A stretch of DNA of 64,000 nucleotides from Bifidobacterium choerinum (GCF_000741135.1 NZ_JGYU01000007.1:123216-187215), one strand, 5' to 3'; shown: positions 22,896-39,405, counted from the first letter of the stretch. Notes: generated by a model from the sequence alone, not told the origin. Made by a program: numbers and translations.

Positions 22896-24146
22896 ATGGC
22901 ACAGGTGGAATTCATCGAGGCGATGGGCGACGACGACGGCGCGCGCAGGGCGGCCGCGCTGTTCCGCGAACGCTACGGCGACGACCCGGAAGGCGTGTGG
23001 GCGGCGCCCGGACGCGTCAATCTCATCGGCGAACACACGGACTACAACGGCGGCCTCTGCCTGCCGATCGCGCTGCCGCACCGCACCTACGTGGCGCTCG
23101 CGGCGCGCGATGACACGATGGTGCGCGCCGTCTCCGATATCGCGCCCGAGACGGTCGCCGAAGCCGAACTCAACGGCCTTGCGGCCGGCGGCGTCGACGG
23201 CTGGGCGGCCTATCCGGTCGGCGTCGCCTGGGCGCTGCGCGACGCCGGCTTCGGCCAGGTGCGCGGCTTCGACGCGGCCTTCGTCTCCTGCGTGCCGCTC
23301 GGCTCGGGACTGAGCTCGTCGGCGGCGATGACCTGCTCGACGGCGCTCGCGCTCGACGACGTGCACGCGCTCGGCTTCGGCGGCGACGACGCCGGCCGCA
23401 TCACGTTGATCGACGCGGCGATCCGCGCGGAGAACGATATGGCCGGCGCGTCGACCGGCGGCCTCGACCAGAACGCGTCGATGCGCTGCACCGAGGGCCA
23501 CGCGCTGCGCCTCGACTGCCGTCCGGGCCTCGACGCGCTCGGCAGCGCCGAGCAGGAGCCCTTCGATCTGGGACGCTACGGCCTCGAGCTGCTCGTGCTC
23601 GACACGCGCGCGCCGCATCAGCTCAACGACGGCCAGTACGAGGCACGCCGCACGATGTGCGAGCGGGCGGCGGCGATCCTTGGCGTGGCGAACCTGCGCG
23701 AGGTCGCCGACGAGGTCAACGCCGCCGACGATCCGCAGCGGGCGCTCGACGACGTGCTCGCGCGTCTCGACGACGGGACGATGCGCAGGCGCGTGCGTCA
23801 CGTCGTCACCGAGATCGGCCGCGTCGACCGTTTCATCGGCGCCTTCGCGCGCGGCGACATGAAGGAGGCCGGCGCGTTGTTCAACGCGTCGCATGATTCG
23901 CTGCGCGACGACTACGAGGTGACGGTGCCCGAACTCGACGTCGCCGTCGACGTCGCGCGAGCCGAGGGCGCGTACGGCGCGCGCATGACCGGCGGCGGCT
24001 TCGGCGGCTCGATCATCGCGCTCGTCGACGCCGGCGAGAGCGAACGGATCGCGCAGCGCATCGCCGACGAGTTCGCGCGCCGCGGCTTCCGCGCGCCGCG
24101 CGCGCTGCCGGCCCATGCGGCCGCCGCGGCGCAGCGCGTGCGCTGA
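22896..24146 (+). CDS. galK: Galactokinase
   Basis: A 416-aa GHMP kinase that phosphorylates galactose at C1. Motifs: APGRVNLIGEHTDYNGGLCL (galactokinase signature and substrate site), PLGSGLSSSAAM (ATP-binding GHMP motif 2), GASTGGLDQNASM (catalytic Asp), and GARMTGGGFGGSIIALV (motif 3). The ATG is preceded by a weak GGAAAG site. It completes a regulator-galT-galK operon ended by a hairpin at 24166-24201. No galE or mutarotase is adjacent. Confidence 0.95.
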   Translation: MAQVEFIEAMGDDDGARRAAALFRERYGDDPEGVWAAPGRVNLIGEHTDYNGGLCLPIALPHRTYVALAARDDTMVRAVSDIAPETVAEAELNGLAAGGVDGWAAYPVGVAWALRDAGFGQVRGFDAAFVSCVPLGSGLSSSAAMTCSTALALDDVHALGFGGDDAGRITLIDAAIRAENDMAGASTGGLDQNASMRCTEGHALRLDCRPGLDALGSAEQEPFDLGRYGLELLVLDTRAPHQLNDGQYEARRTMCERAAAILGVANLREVADEVNAADDPQRALDDVLARLDDGTMRRRVRHVVTEIGRVDRFIGAFARGDMKEAGALFNASHDSLRDDYEVTVPELDVAVDVARAEGAYGARMTGGGFGGSIIALVDAGESERIAQRIADEFARRGFRAPRALPAHAAAAAQRVR

Positions 24147-24165
24147 GCGCCGCCGATCGTCGTAC

Positions 24166-24201
24166 ACGTCCCCGCACCGCCTCGCCGGCGGGCGGGGACG
24201 T
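24166..24201 (+). terminator. Hairpin terminator of the gal operon
   Basis: Stem ACGTCCCCGC / GCGGGGACGT with a GC-rich loop, 20 nt after the galK stop; only a poor T tract follows. Confidence 0.6.
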
Positions 24202-24359
24202 CGTCGTCCGCGCCGTCCTGCGCGCGACGTGCAGGCGAAACGTAAAGGTTTGGGAAGGCGGCGTGCGGATGCGCGTCGGTGCGGTTATGCTCTAAACGGA
24301 CAAACAGATTGCAGGGACGGCCGCGGCGTGGACGCGGACGGCGAGAGGGTGAACGCGCT

Positions 24360-25490
24360 ATGGCTGACAGGTGGGACGACGGCAACCACGACGAACACGA
24401 CGGCGACCACGACGACTGGGACATGTGGCAGGACATGCACGACGACGACATGCACGACGACGACATGCACGACGACGACATGCATGGCGACGACATGCAC
24501 GATATGTCGGGGGAGGGCGGCGACGCGGACGGCGGCGCCGACATGCAGGACGGCGACGGCTTCGCCGACATCATCGACCCGCACGAGCCGGGCAAGCCGA
24601 GGCTGACGCCGGAGCAGCTCGCCGCCAAGCGCAAGAAGGACAACCGCAGGTTCTTCGCGATGCTCGCGGCGATGAGCGCGCTGCTGCTCATCGGCGTCGG
24701 CCTGATCCTGTACCCGACGGTCGCCGACGCATGGAACCGCCATGTCGCGTCGCGCGCCGTCGCCGGCTACATCGAGAAGGTCGCCGACACGTCGAAGGAG
24801 GACCGCGCCAAGGAGATCGCGCGCGCGAAGGAATACAACGAGTCGCTCGTCGGACAGGGCACGTCCAGGTTCCTGCCGACCCCCGAGGAAAAGAAGGTCT
24901 ACGAGTCGATCCTCGACGTGAGCGGCACCGGCATCATGGGCTACGTGACGATCCCGAAGATCAAGGCGCGTCTGCCGATCTACCACGGCACCGACGAGAC
25001 GATCCTGCAGATCGCGGCCGGACACCTCGAAGGCTCGAGCCTGCCGGTCGGCGGCCCGTCGACGCACACGGTGCTCACCGGCCACACCGGCCTGCCAAGC
25101 GCGATGCTGTTCACCGGGCTCGACACGCTCGGCAAGGGCGACAAGTTCACGATCACCGTCTACGACGAGGTGCTCACCTACGAGGTCGAGGCGACGCACA
25201 CGGTGCTGCCGAACCAGATCAAGGACCTCGCGATCCAGAACGGGCGCGACCTGGCGAGCCTCGTCACCTGCACGCCGTACGGCGTCAACTCGCACCGCCT
25301 CATCGTCACCGGACACCGGATCCCGACCGAATCGCCGCAGCAGCACACGCCGTACCGCGACGAGGGCCTGACGCAGGACATCACGGTGACGGCGATCATC
25401 GTGACGCTCGTCGTCGCCGCGGTCGTGGCCGTGTTCGTCGTGCAGCGCCGGCGCATGCGCAACCAGCCGACGCACCACGCGAAGCGGTAG
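24360..25490 (+). CDS. Class C-type sortase with N-terminal His/Asp/Met repeat
   Basis: A 376-aa membrane transpeptidase, expected outside the membrane. The catalytic domain shows [30 protein letters not shown] (His about 242), and [20 protein letters not shown] (Cys about 304, Arg about 313), the form seen in class C pilin-polymerising sortases. Membrane helices lie at about 100-122 and near the C-terminus ([20 protein letters not shown]). Residues 1-60 are extremely acidic with five DMHDD-like units from a 15-bp DNA repeat (24432-24503). The DPF/DPW lid motif common in class C sortases is not seen. No pilin or LPxTG gene is adjacent. GAGAGGGTGA precedes the ATG. Confidence 0.85.
   Translation: MADRWDDGNHDEHDGDHDDWDMWQDMHDDDMHDDDMHDDDMHGDDMHDMSGEGGDADGGADMQDGDGFADIIDPHEPGKPRLTPEQLAAKRKKDNRRFFAMLAAMSALLLIGVGLILYPTVADAWNRHVASRAVAGYIEKVADTSKEDRAKEIARAKEYNESLVGQGTSRFLPTPEEKKVYESILDVSGTGIMGYVTIPKIKARLPIYHGTDETILQIAAGHLEGSSLPVGGPSTHTVLTGHTGLPSAMLFTGLDTLGKGDKFTITVYDEVLTYEVEATHTVLPNQIKDLAIQNGRDLASLVTCTPYGVNSHRLIVTGHRIPTESPQQHTPYRDEGLTQDITVTAIIVTLVVAAVVAVFVVQRRRMRNQPTHHAKR
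24432..24503 (+). repeat. 15-bp tandem repeat inside the sortase gene
   Basis: GACATGCACGACGAC occurs three times exactly (24432-24476), then once with changes (24477-24491) and once partially (24492-24503). It encodes DMHDD x3, DMHGD and DMHD. In-frame copy-number change would alter only the number of His/Asp units. Confidence 0.9.
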
Positions 25491-25504
25491 CAGCGGACGG
25501 CCCC

Positions 25505-25549
25505 GACGGCCCGCGCGGCGCCCCGGCAGGGGACGCGGCGCGGGCCGTC
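25505..25549 (+). terminator. Hairpin terminator of the sortase gene
   Basis: Stem GACGGCCCGCGC / GCGCGGGCCGTC (12 bp) around a loop that itself contains CCCC/GGGG. No clear T tract. Confidence 0.6.
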
Positions 25550-25667
25550 GCCGTATCCGGCGGGGTTCTGACATGCGAAACGCCGGCGAACTTGGCGCAG
25601 CTCTTCCCTATACTTGGGGCTTGCCGGTACTTTTCAGGGCGAACCAGCCCGAGACCCAGGGAGATCC

Positions 25668-25940
25668 ATGAACAAGGCAATCATCACCGTCGTCGGCCAG
25701 GACACCGTCGGCATCATCGCTCGCGTCTGCACGTATCTTTCCGAACACCACACGAACGTGCTCGACATTTCCCAGACGATCATCGACGGATTCTTCAACA
25801 TGATGATGATCGTCGACTACTCGAACGCCGACGTCGCGTTCGAGACGATCGTGGACGACCTCGAGGCACTCGGCGAGGACATCGGCGTGCGCATCCGCTG
25901 CCAGCGCGAGGAGATCTTCACGAAGATGCACCGCGTCTGA
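25668..25940 (+). CDS. ACT domain protein (UPF0237 family)
   Basis: A 90-aa single ACT domain ([42 protein letters not shown]), the small-ligand-binding fold seen in amino-acid-responsive regulators. It contains [12 protein letters not shown] at the end, typical of UPF0237. It lies 65 nt before the UPF0210 gene, and the two families commonly occur together, so a joint role is likely; the ligand is unknown. ATG 25668 follows CCAGGGAGATCC. Confidence 0.88.
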   Translation: MNKAIITVVGQDTVGIIARVCTYLSEHHTNVLDISQTIIDGFFNMMMIVDYSNADVAFETIVDDLEALGEDIGVRIRCQREEIFTKMHRV

Positions 25941-26005
25941 GCACATGCCGGCCGCGCCGCGGCCGCCAATGCGAACGCAACAGCCCACAGCCGGAAGGAA
26001 CCAGC

Positions 26006-27370
26006 ATGCTGAATATCATGGAGGTCCACGAGACCAACCAGATGATCGAGCAGGAGAAGCTCGACGTGCGCACGATCACGATGGGCATCAGCCTCATGGA
26101 TTGCGCGACGACCGACGTCGACGAGACCTGCCGCAAGATCTACGACAAAATCACGACCTACGCGAAGGACCTCGTCTCCACCGGCGAGTCGATCGAACGC
26201 GACTTCGGCATCCCGATCGTCAACAAGCGCATCACGGTGACGCCGATCGCGCTCGTCGGCGCGAGCTGCTGCAGGACGAGCGCCGACTTCGTCAAGATCG
26301 CGCACGCGCTCGACCACGCCGCGAAGACCGTCGGCGTCGACCTCATCGGCGGCTACTCGGCGCTCGTCTCGAAGTCGATGACGCCGGCCGAGGAGCTGCT
26401 CATCCGTTCGCTGCCGGCCGCGCTGAGCGAAACCGACATCGTCTGCTCGTCGGTCAATGTCGGCTCGACGAAGACCGGCATCGACATGAACGCCGTCGAC
26501 ATGCTCGGCCACATCATCAAGGAGATCGCCGAAGCGACCGCCGACATCGACTCCTACGGCTGCGTCAAGTTCGTCGCGTTCTGCAACGCGCCGGACGACA
26601 ACCCGTTCATGGCGGGCGGCTTCCACGGCGTGACCGAAGGCGACGCCGTCATCAACGTCGGCGTCTCCGGACCGGGCGTCGTCTCCCGCGCGCTCGACGC
26701 GGCCGTCGGCAAGGACTTCGAGTTCCTGTGCGAGACGATCAAGCGCACCGCGTTCAAGATCACGCGCGTCGGCCAGCTCGTCGCACAGGAGGCGTCGAAG
26801 CGCCTCGGCGTGCCCTTCGGCATCATCGACCTGTCGCTCGCGCCGACGCCGGCCGTCGGCGACTCGGTCGGCGAGGTGCTCGAGAAGATGGGACTCGCGC
26901 AGGTCGGCGGCCCCGGCACGACGGCCGCGCTCGCGATGCTCAACGACCAGGTGAAGAAGGGCGGCATCATGGCGTCCTCGTACGTCGGCGGCCTGTCCGG
27001 CGCGTTCATCCCGGTCTCCGAGGACAAGAACATGATCGACGCGGCCGAATCCGGCTGCCTGACGATCGAGAAGCTCGAGGCGATGACCTGCGTGTGCTCG
27101 GTCGGTCTCGACATGATCGCGATCCCCGGTGACACGCCCGCCTCGACGATCTCCGGCATCATCGCCGACGAATCGGCGATCGGTATGGTCAACCAGAAGA
27201 CGACGGCGGTGCGCGTCATCCCGGTCGTCGGCAAGACCGTCGGCCAGATGGCGAACTTCGGCGGTCTGATGGGCTACGCGCCGATCATGCCGGTGAACAC
27301 GGCGAGCTGCGAGGCCTTCGTGACGCGCGGCGGCCGCATCCCCGCGCCGATCCACAGTTTCAAGAACTGA
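26006..27370 (+). CDS. UPF0210 (PFL family, DUF711) protein
   Basis: A 454-aa cytosolic protein strongly resembling the UPF0210/PFL family, whose fold is distantly related to pyruvate formate-lyase-type barrels but whose activity is unproven. Visible family segments: [57 protein letters not shown], and [20 protein letters not shown]. Several conserved Cys occur. No signal peptide or membrane helix is seen. A GGAAGG ribosome binding site precedes the ATG. It forms an operon with the ACT gene and ends in a very strong terminator. Confidence 0.88.
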   Translation: MLNIMEVHETNQMIEQEKLDVRTITMGISLMDCATTDVDETCRKIYDKITTYAKDLVSTGESIERDFGIPIVNKRITVTPIALVGASCCRTSADFVKIAHALDHAAKTVGVDLIGGYSALVSKSMTPAEELLIRSLPAALSETDIVCSSVNVGSTKTGIDMNAVDMLGHIIKEIAEATADIDSYGCVKFVAFCNAPDDNPFMAGGFHGVTEGDAVINVGVSGPGVVSRALDAAVGKDFEFLCETIKRTAFKITRVGQLVAQEASKRLGVPFGIIDLSLAPTPAVGDSVGEVLEKMGLAQVGGPGTTAALAMLNDQVKKGGIMASSYVGGLSGAFIPVSEDKNMIDAAESGCLTIEKLEAMTCVCSVGLDMIAIPGDTPASTISGIIADESAIGMVNQKTTAVRVIPVVGKTVGQMANFGGLMGYAPIMPVNTASCEAFVTRGGRIPAPIHSFKN

Positions 27371-27441
27371 CCCCACTCCAATATGCGAGATGGGCGTGCA
27401 TCAACCGATTGATGCACGCCCATCTCGCATATTGGGGTGGG
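27371..27441. terminator. Long bidirectional terminator
   Basis: A ~33-bp stem with one mismatch (CAATATGCGAGATGGGCGTG and its complement, extended to TGCATCAA/TTGATGCA) with a 4-nt loop, between the convergent UPF0210 and trmL genes. It is the longest near-perfect hairpin in the window. Confidence 0.9.
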
Positions 27442-27444
27442 TAT

Positions 27445-28116
27445 TCATTGGCCCCCGTCAAACCCCAGCTGCCGCCACGCCTCGTAGATCGCGATCGACG
27501 CGCAGTTCGTCAGATTGAGGCTGCGCAGACTCGGGCGCATCGGCAGGCGCACCTGCTCGGCGACATGCGGGCCGAACATGATGTCGGTTGGATCGGGGAT
27601 GTTGCCCGGCTCGGGGCCGAACAGCAGGATATCGGTCGGCCGGTATTCGACGTCGGTGTACAGCTTCGTCGCATGCGCCGTGAACGCGATGATGCGCGAA
27701 TCGGGCATCGACTCGACGAGGTCCTCGAAGTTCGGATGGAGCACGACATGCGCCATGTCATGGTAGTCGAGTCCGGCGCGGCGCAGCTTCGTGTCGCGCA
27801 GATTGAAGCCGAGCGGCTCGATCAGATGCAGGATCGTGCCGGTGACCGCGCACAGGCGGATCGCCGAGCCGGTGTTGCCGGGGATGCGCGGGGAGTAGTA
27901 GCACAGATGCGGCGTCGACGTCGGCGTGTTCGCCGCCTCCATCGCCGACATCATCGCGTCGACGACCGAGATCGGATTGCCGTGCGCGTCGGTCACGAGT
28001 TCATCGGGGCCGTAGTTCGACTTGCGGTAGCCGTATTCGAACATCCGCTCCACCTGCGCCTCGGGATCGGCGCCGGCGGCCGCGGCGTCCGCGGGATTCG
28101 TTGCTTCATTCGTCAC
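27445..28116 (-). CDS. trmL: tRNA (cytidine(34)-2'-O)-methyltransferase TrmL-like (SPOUT)
   Basis: A 223-aa SPOUT-family 2'-O-methyltransferase, expected to modify position 34 of tRNA-Leu with SAM. Motif 1 is PHLCYYSPRIPGNTGSAIRL, motif 2 ILLFGPEPGNIPD (normally FGxExxGLP), motif 3 VRLPMRPSLRSLNLTNCASI, which forms the SAM-binding knot. An N-terminal extension of about 65 residues precedes the domain. GTG 28116 is chosen because a TATCGT box (28124-28129, minus strand) ends 7 nt upstream, implying a leaderless mRNA; the next in-frame Met is MFEYGY. It is transcribed divergently from mutY. Confidence 0.82.
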   Translation of the reverse strand: MTNEATNPADAAAAGADPEAQVERMFEYGYRKSNYGPDELVTDAHGNPISVVDAMMSAMEAANTPTSTPHLCYYSPRIPGNTGSAIRLCAVTGTILHLIEPLGFNLRDTKLRRAGLDYHDMAHVVLHPNFEDLVESMPDSRIIAFTAHATKLYTDVEYRPTDILLFGPEPGNIPDPTDIMFGPHVAEQVRLPMRPSLRSLNLTNCASIAIYEAWRQLGFDGGQ

Positions 28117-28173
28117 GAGACACACGATATTGCCCCGGCGAGACGCGCGCTTCCCACGCCGCCGGCGCTCCGC

Positions 28174-28179
28174 TACAAT
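28174..28179 (+). promoter_or_regulatory. -10 box of mutY
   Basis: TACAAT lies 9 nt before ATG 28189, with a weak TTCCCA -35 candidate 17 bp upstream. Predicts a leader of only 2-3 nt. Confidence 0.5.
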
Positions 28180-28188
28180 GGCGTGGCT

Positions 28189-29152
28189 ATGGTCACCCGA
28201 ACGAAGAAACCCGCCGACCCATGCGACGTCGTCGGCGTCTCGCGCGCCGAGGCCGCGCAGCGCCTCGCCGCGCAGCTGCGCTCGGCATTGTTCGCCTGGT
28301 GGGACATGCACGCGCGCGAGCTGCCGTGGCGCGACGGCCGCACGTCGCCGTGGGGCGTGCTCGTCTGCGAGGTCATGAGCCAGCAGACGCAGATGGGCAG
28401 GGTCGTGCCGTACTGGAACGCGTGGATGGCACGATGGCCCGACGCCGCCGCGCTCGCCGCCGCGCCGCGTGCCGACGTGCTCGAGGCATGGGGGGCGCCT
28501 CGGATACCCGCGCCGCGCGCTGCGGCTGCAGGAATGCGCGCGCGTCGTCGCCGCCGAATGCCGCGACGAGCTGCCGCGCGACTACGCGGCGCTGACGGCG
28601 CTGCCCGGCATCGGCGACTACACGGCGAGCGCCGTGCTCAGTTTCGCCTACGGCGAGCGCATCGCCGTCATCGACACGAACATCCGCCGGGTCCTCAGCC
28701 GCGTGTTCCTCGGCGAGGAGTCGCTCGGCGGCTCGGCGAGCGCGCTCGAGCGTGCGCTCGCCGACGTCGTGCTGCCGAAGGATGCGTCGGCGAGCGCGAC
28801 GTGGAACCAGGCGGTCATGGAGCTCGGCGCGCTCGTGTGCACGGCGAAGCAACCGGACTGCGACGACTGCCCGCTGCGCGCACGCTGCCGTTTCTTCGCC
28901 GCCGGCCGTCCTCATCTGGGGGAGCGGCGCACACGGCCGCGGCAGCGCTTCGCCGGCACCGACCGTCAGGTGCGCGGCATCGTCATGCAGGCGCTGCGCG
29001 ACCTGCCGGCCGACGCGCGCGGCGTATTGTCGCACGAGGCGGCTGCGCGTCTGTGGAAGGACGGCGTGCAGCTCGACCGCTGCATCGCGTCGCTCGACGA
29101 GGACGGTCTGATCGAGATCCTGCCCGACCACGGCGTGCGGCTGCCGGCGTAG
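28189..29152 (+). pseudogene. mutY: A/G-specific adenine glycosylase, frameshifted
   Basis: MutY excises adenine mispaired with 8-oxoguanine. The N-terminal part (28189 to about 28494) carries WDMHARELPWR and CEVMSQQTQMGRVVPYWNAW with the catalytic Glu. The rest continues in the +1 frame from about 28496 to 29152: GRLGYPRRALRLQECA, LPGIGDYTASAVLSFAYGE (helix-hairpin-helix), VIDTNIRRVLSR (catalytic Asp) and the Fe-S motif C-x6-C-x2-C-x5-C (CTAKQPDCDDCPLRARC). The frames join exactly at a run of six G (28490-28495) where five would restore one ~320-aa protein. Sequencing error, true inactivation or a slippage switch are all possible. Every other residue looks intact. Confidence 0.88.
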
Positions 29153-29256
29153 CGCTGCGGCACTGCCGGCATCGCGGGGCGTCGGTCTGGTCGTCGTCAC
29201 CGCTGTCGATGCTGCCGTCGTCATCGCGCGGCAGCGCTCTGGGCGGGCGGCGTGGA

Positions 29257-29262
29257 TAAGAT
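29257..29262 (+). promoter_or_regulatory. -10 box of the leaderless membrane protein gene at 29270
   Basis: TAAGAT ends 7 nt before ATG 29270, favouring that start over GTG 29252 and ATG 29261. Confidence 0.5.
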
Positions 29263-29269
29263 GGTGAGC

Positions 29270-29989
29270 ATGCCGAAGCCACCACATCAGCGCACGTCGT
29301 CGAACCGCTCGTCGAATACGTCGCCGTCGTCGAGAACGTCGACGTCGCGCGCGTCGTCGGGCGGCGTGCGTCCGCGCAAGCGCACGATGTCGAAGCGCAA
29401 GCGCGCGATGTACCGCAGGCGCCGCCTCGTGTTCTTCGGCGGCCTGCTCGTGTTCCTGATCGTGTGCGTGCTGTGCGTCTACAGCCTGATCCGCGGCGCC
29501 GTCGCCGCGCACGAATGGATTGGCGCCGCCGACCGCATGGCCGTGTCGCGTTCGGCGGTACCGGCGCCGCCGAAGAAGAGCAAGGTGAAGGACTGCACGG
29601 CGAAGAACCTGCAGATGACGCTGACGCCGGCGGCCGACGTCGTGCCGCTCGGCGGCTCGCTCGAGTTCACGGCGACGATGACGTACGTCGGCACCGATCC
29701 GGCCGGCTGCTTCGTCGACGGTGCCGACGACGCGCGCGTCCTCGTCATCAGGTCCGGCGCGGACACGGTGTGGCGTTCCGACGCCTGCGAGGCGGCGTAC
29801 CGTCCGCTGCTGATGATGGAGGGCGTCACCGACGAGCGGAAGATTGTCTGGGACACGGTGCGTTCCGGCGACGAATGCAAGGCGTCCGCGGAGCTGCCGC
29901 ACGTCGACCGCGGCACGTACACGGCGCAGCTCGTCATCGACGGCGACACGCATGTGGAGAGCGAACCGGTCACGATCACCGTCGGCTGA
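29270..29989 (+). CDS. Single-pass membrane protein of unknown function
   Basis: A 239-aa protein not recognised. The first ~50 residues are Ser/Thr/Arg-rich and cytoplasmic, followed by a very basic stretch (RPRKRTMSKRKRAMYRRRRL), one transmembrane helix (VFFGGLLVFLIVCVLCVYSL) and an extracytoplasmic domain of about 160 residues. That domain has four Cys that could form two disulfides (KDCTAKN, AGCFVD, DACEAA, DECKAS) and a beta-rich, Ig-like look ending in VDRGTYTAQLVIDGDTH. The positive-inside rule gives N-in topology. It sits between mutY and rpoB with the same orientation as both but with its own -10 box. Confidence 0.7.
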   Translation: MPKPPHQRTSSNRSSNTSPSSRTSTSRASSGGVRPRKRTMSKRKRAMYRRRRLVFFGGLLVFLIVCVLCVYSLIRGAVAAHEWIGAADRMAVSRSAVPAPPKKSKVKDCTAKNLQMTLTPAADVVPLGGSLEFTATMTYVGTDPAGCFVDGADDARVLVIRSGADTVWRSDACEAAYRPLLMMEGVTDERKIVWDTVRSGDECKASAELPHVDRGTYTAQLVIDGDTHVESEPVTITVG

Positions 29990-30049
29990 CGCCGGCGGCT
30001 GCGTCGGCTGCGTCGATGTTCGGCATCGTCGACGGCGACGTCAAAAAAG

Positions 30050-30065
30050 TGTGAGATTGCTCATA
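30050..30065 (+). promoter_or_regulatory. Candidate Crp/GlxR binding site upstream of rpoB
   Basis: TGTGA-GATTGC-TCATA matches the GlxR/Crp consensus TGTGA-N6-TCACA at nine of ten defined positions. It lies 15 bp upstream of the predicted rpoB -35 element. Confidence 0.4.
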
Positions 30066-30080
30066 TTTTCGGAATGTCGA

Positions 30081-30109
30081 TTGCGTCGGATGGTTGGAAT
30101 CGATAGTAT
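30081..30109 (+). promoter_or_regulatory. rpoBC promoter
   Basis: TTGCGT (30081-30086), 17-bp spacer, TAGTAT (30104-30109), in an AT-rich island unlike the flanking genes. It predicts an approximately 135-nt 5' leader before the TTG start at 30252, the only long leader with a strong promoter seen here. Confidence 0.65.
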
Positions 30110-30251
30110 ATTGATTTCGTGTCTAGTGTGTCATATGGCGGGCATGCTATCGAAGACGAAGCGCCCGCGTACCCAGGCATATGGCGGCCGGTGACCGCGC
30201 TTCTGACTGTGAGCATAGTTACGAACAACAAGCAGCGATAAGGAACGTCCA

Positions 30252-33812
<3,561 letters not shown>

Positions 33813-33865
33813 TCACACGAGTCATTCAAGAGAAACAAGAACCTACACAGACAGGACAAACGTAA

Positions 33866-37894
<4,029 letters not shown>

Positions 37895-37948
37895 GCGACG
37901 ATCGTCGGCGCCGGTTGCGCCGGCCATCGCTGACTGAGCGAATCTGAG

Positions 37949-37990
37949 CGAAGGGCGGCTCCCATGCACGGGAGCCGCCCTTCGTCGTCT
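37949..37990 (+). terminator. Terminator of rpoBC
   Basis: A perfect 15-bp stem CGAAGGGCGGCTCCC / GGGAGCCGCCCTTCG with a 6-nt loop, followed by TCGTCTT. Confidence 0.85.
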
Positions 37991-38079
37991 TCGCACGGAT
38001 GAGCGGACAAGGAGATCGGGGTCATCCATTCCGTGGCGGCACGGCGCGGTTTTCCAAGGCGGTGTGCTAAGACTGAACC

Positions 38080-38865
38080 ATGAAGAAATTACCGTATCCT
38101 CCGGCGCCAGAAATGGGATGGTACGCCGACGATGACGTCGAAGCGGATATGCTCGTCCCCGAACACAAGGACGCCGCGGCACAGCAGAACCCGCAGCAGG
38201 ACGCCTATGGGGCGCAGCCGGTCGCCGCGCAGCCGTCATCGGATGTGAACATGCAGCCGGACATGCAGGCACAGCCGGATATGAACGCGCAGCCGGTCGC
38301 CGTGGCCGAATCGGTCGAATCGGTCGCCGCCCAACCGGCCGCGCAGCCCTTCCATGAGGAGGAGCACGTCAACGCGACGACGTCGGAACAGCCGGCGCTT
38401 ATCCCGGACGACTCCTACAACGCGCATCTGGGCGACGATCTCGAATACACGGCCGAGGAAGGCGCCGAAGGCAGCGAGGAATGGGACGGCACTGTGCTGT
38501 CGACGGCCTTCATGAAGAAGGAGCCGCGCCACGTCTACCGTCTCGTCAACGAGGTCACTGGGCAGAACATCCTCGTCGACATGGGCGTGCTGATGGGACG
38601 CAAGCCGTCGCAGGACATCCCGCAGGGTGCGAAGTCGGTACGGCTCGTCGACCCGACGCGCACCGTCTCGCGCAACCATGCGGCGATCAGCTTCGATCAG
38701 GACGGCTCGCTGTGGATCGAGGACTACGGTTCGCTCAACGGCACCTACGTCATCGACGACGAAGGCGAGCGTCAGGTCGTCAAGGGCACGCCGATGCGGC
38801 TCACCGCGCCGTGCAAGGTGCGCATCGGCGACCAGGTCTTCGATTTCGAGGACGCCGCCGAATAG
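38080..38865 (+). CDS. FHA domain protein
   Basis: A 261-aa cytosolic phosphothreonine-reader protein. Residues 1-130 are disordered and Gln/Ala/Met/Pro-rich. The FHA domain spans about 150-258: GVLMGRKPSQDIP, RTVSRNHAAISFDQDGSLWI and DYGSLNGTYVIDD give the conserved G-R, S-x-x-H and N-G residues. Just before it lies DGTVLSTAF (Thr138), positioned like the ETTS phospho-motif of GarA/OdhI, suggesting kinase-controlled self-binding. The likely kinase is at 53353-54792 and the phosphatase at 40585-41772. The gene has its own start after the rpoC terminator, with a weak TAAGAC -10-like box close to the ATG. Confidence 0.85.
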   Translation: MKKLPYPPAPEMGWYADDDVEADMLVPEHKDAAAQQNPQQDAYGAQPVAAQPSSDVNMQPDMQAQPDMNAQPVAVAESVESVAAQPAAQPFHEEEHVNATTSEQPALIPDDSYNAHLGDDLEYTAEEGAEGSEEWDGTVLSTAFMKKEPRHVYRLVNEVTGQNILVDMGVLMGRKPSQDIPQGAKSVRLVDPTRTVSRNHAAISFDQDGSLWIEDYGSLNGTYVIDDEGERQVVKGTPMRLTAPCKVRIGDQVFDFEDAAE

Positions 38866-39405
38866 TCGGCATATGCGGCGACACATCCGGGTTACCCCCA
38901 GGTTGCGGGGAACCCGGACTCAGGGCAGACCGATTTCGTCCGGATTGTCTGCCCGCCGTAGGAAAGTCGGACACCACAAGCAGCCCGGTCCCATCCGGGT
39001 TGCTTGACATCGGTGGGAAAATGGGACGGAACCAACCGATCGCATCCCTGCGGTCGCTTCGTTGCGACCATTCGGGGCGGGGGATGCAACCGGGACGATC
39101 ACAACGGAGCGGCTTTGCGATCGCGATGGGGTGGCTTTACATCTGGAGCGATCAGAAAGCGGCGATCCGCGAACGTATTTGGTACGCAGTGCGCCCGCCA
39201 TGGTCGCTGGAGGGTCGGTTTGCGAACGTGACGGGTGCATCGCCCATACAGGACGATTGCAGACCGGCGTGGGACGCATCATATATGCCGGCGGGGCGGG
39301 AATCCGCGTGAGATTCCCGCCCCGCCGGCAATATGCGCGGGCTCGGTCAGGCCACGCCCAACTAACTGTTGCAGATGGGGGCAGCCCGCAGGCATATGCA
39401 TGGGC
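38866..39405. other. Hairpin-rich gene-free stretch
   Basis: No supported gene. Consecutive hairpins occur at 38886-38918 (TCCGGGTT/AACCCGGA), 38923-38954 (GGGCAGAC/GTCTGCCC), 38978-39005 (AAGCAGCCCGG/CCGGGTTGCTT), 39010-39040 (TCGGT/ACCGA) and 39042-39087 (GCATCCC/GGGATGC enclosing GGTCGC/GCGACC). The final hairpin at 39286-39330 serves the minus-strand gene. The rest shows nothing recognisable. Confidence 0.65.
39286..39330. terminator. Perfect 18-bp hairpin downstream of the variant-LRR gene
   Basis: TGCCGGCGGGGCGGGAAT pairs with ATTCCCGCCCCGCCGGCA around a 9-nt loop. It lies about 75 nt beyond the minus-strand stop at 39406, and no T tract follows. Confidence 0.6.

Noticed and set aside
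38236..38886. Minus-strand frame opposite the FHA gene
   Set aside because: Arg/Leu/Asp-rich antisense shadow typical of high-GC genes; the plus strand has a clear FHA domain.
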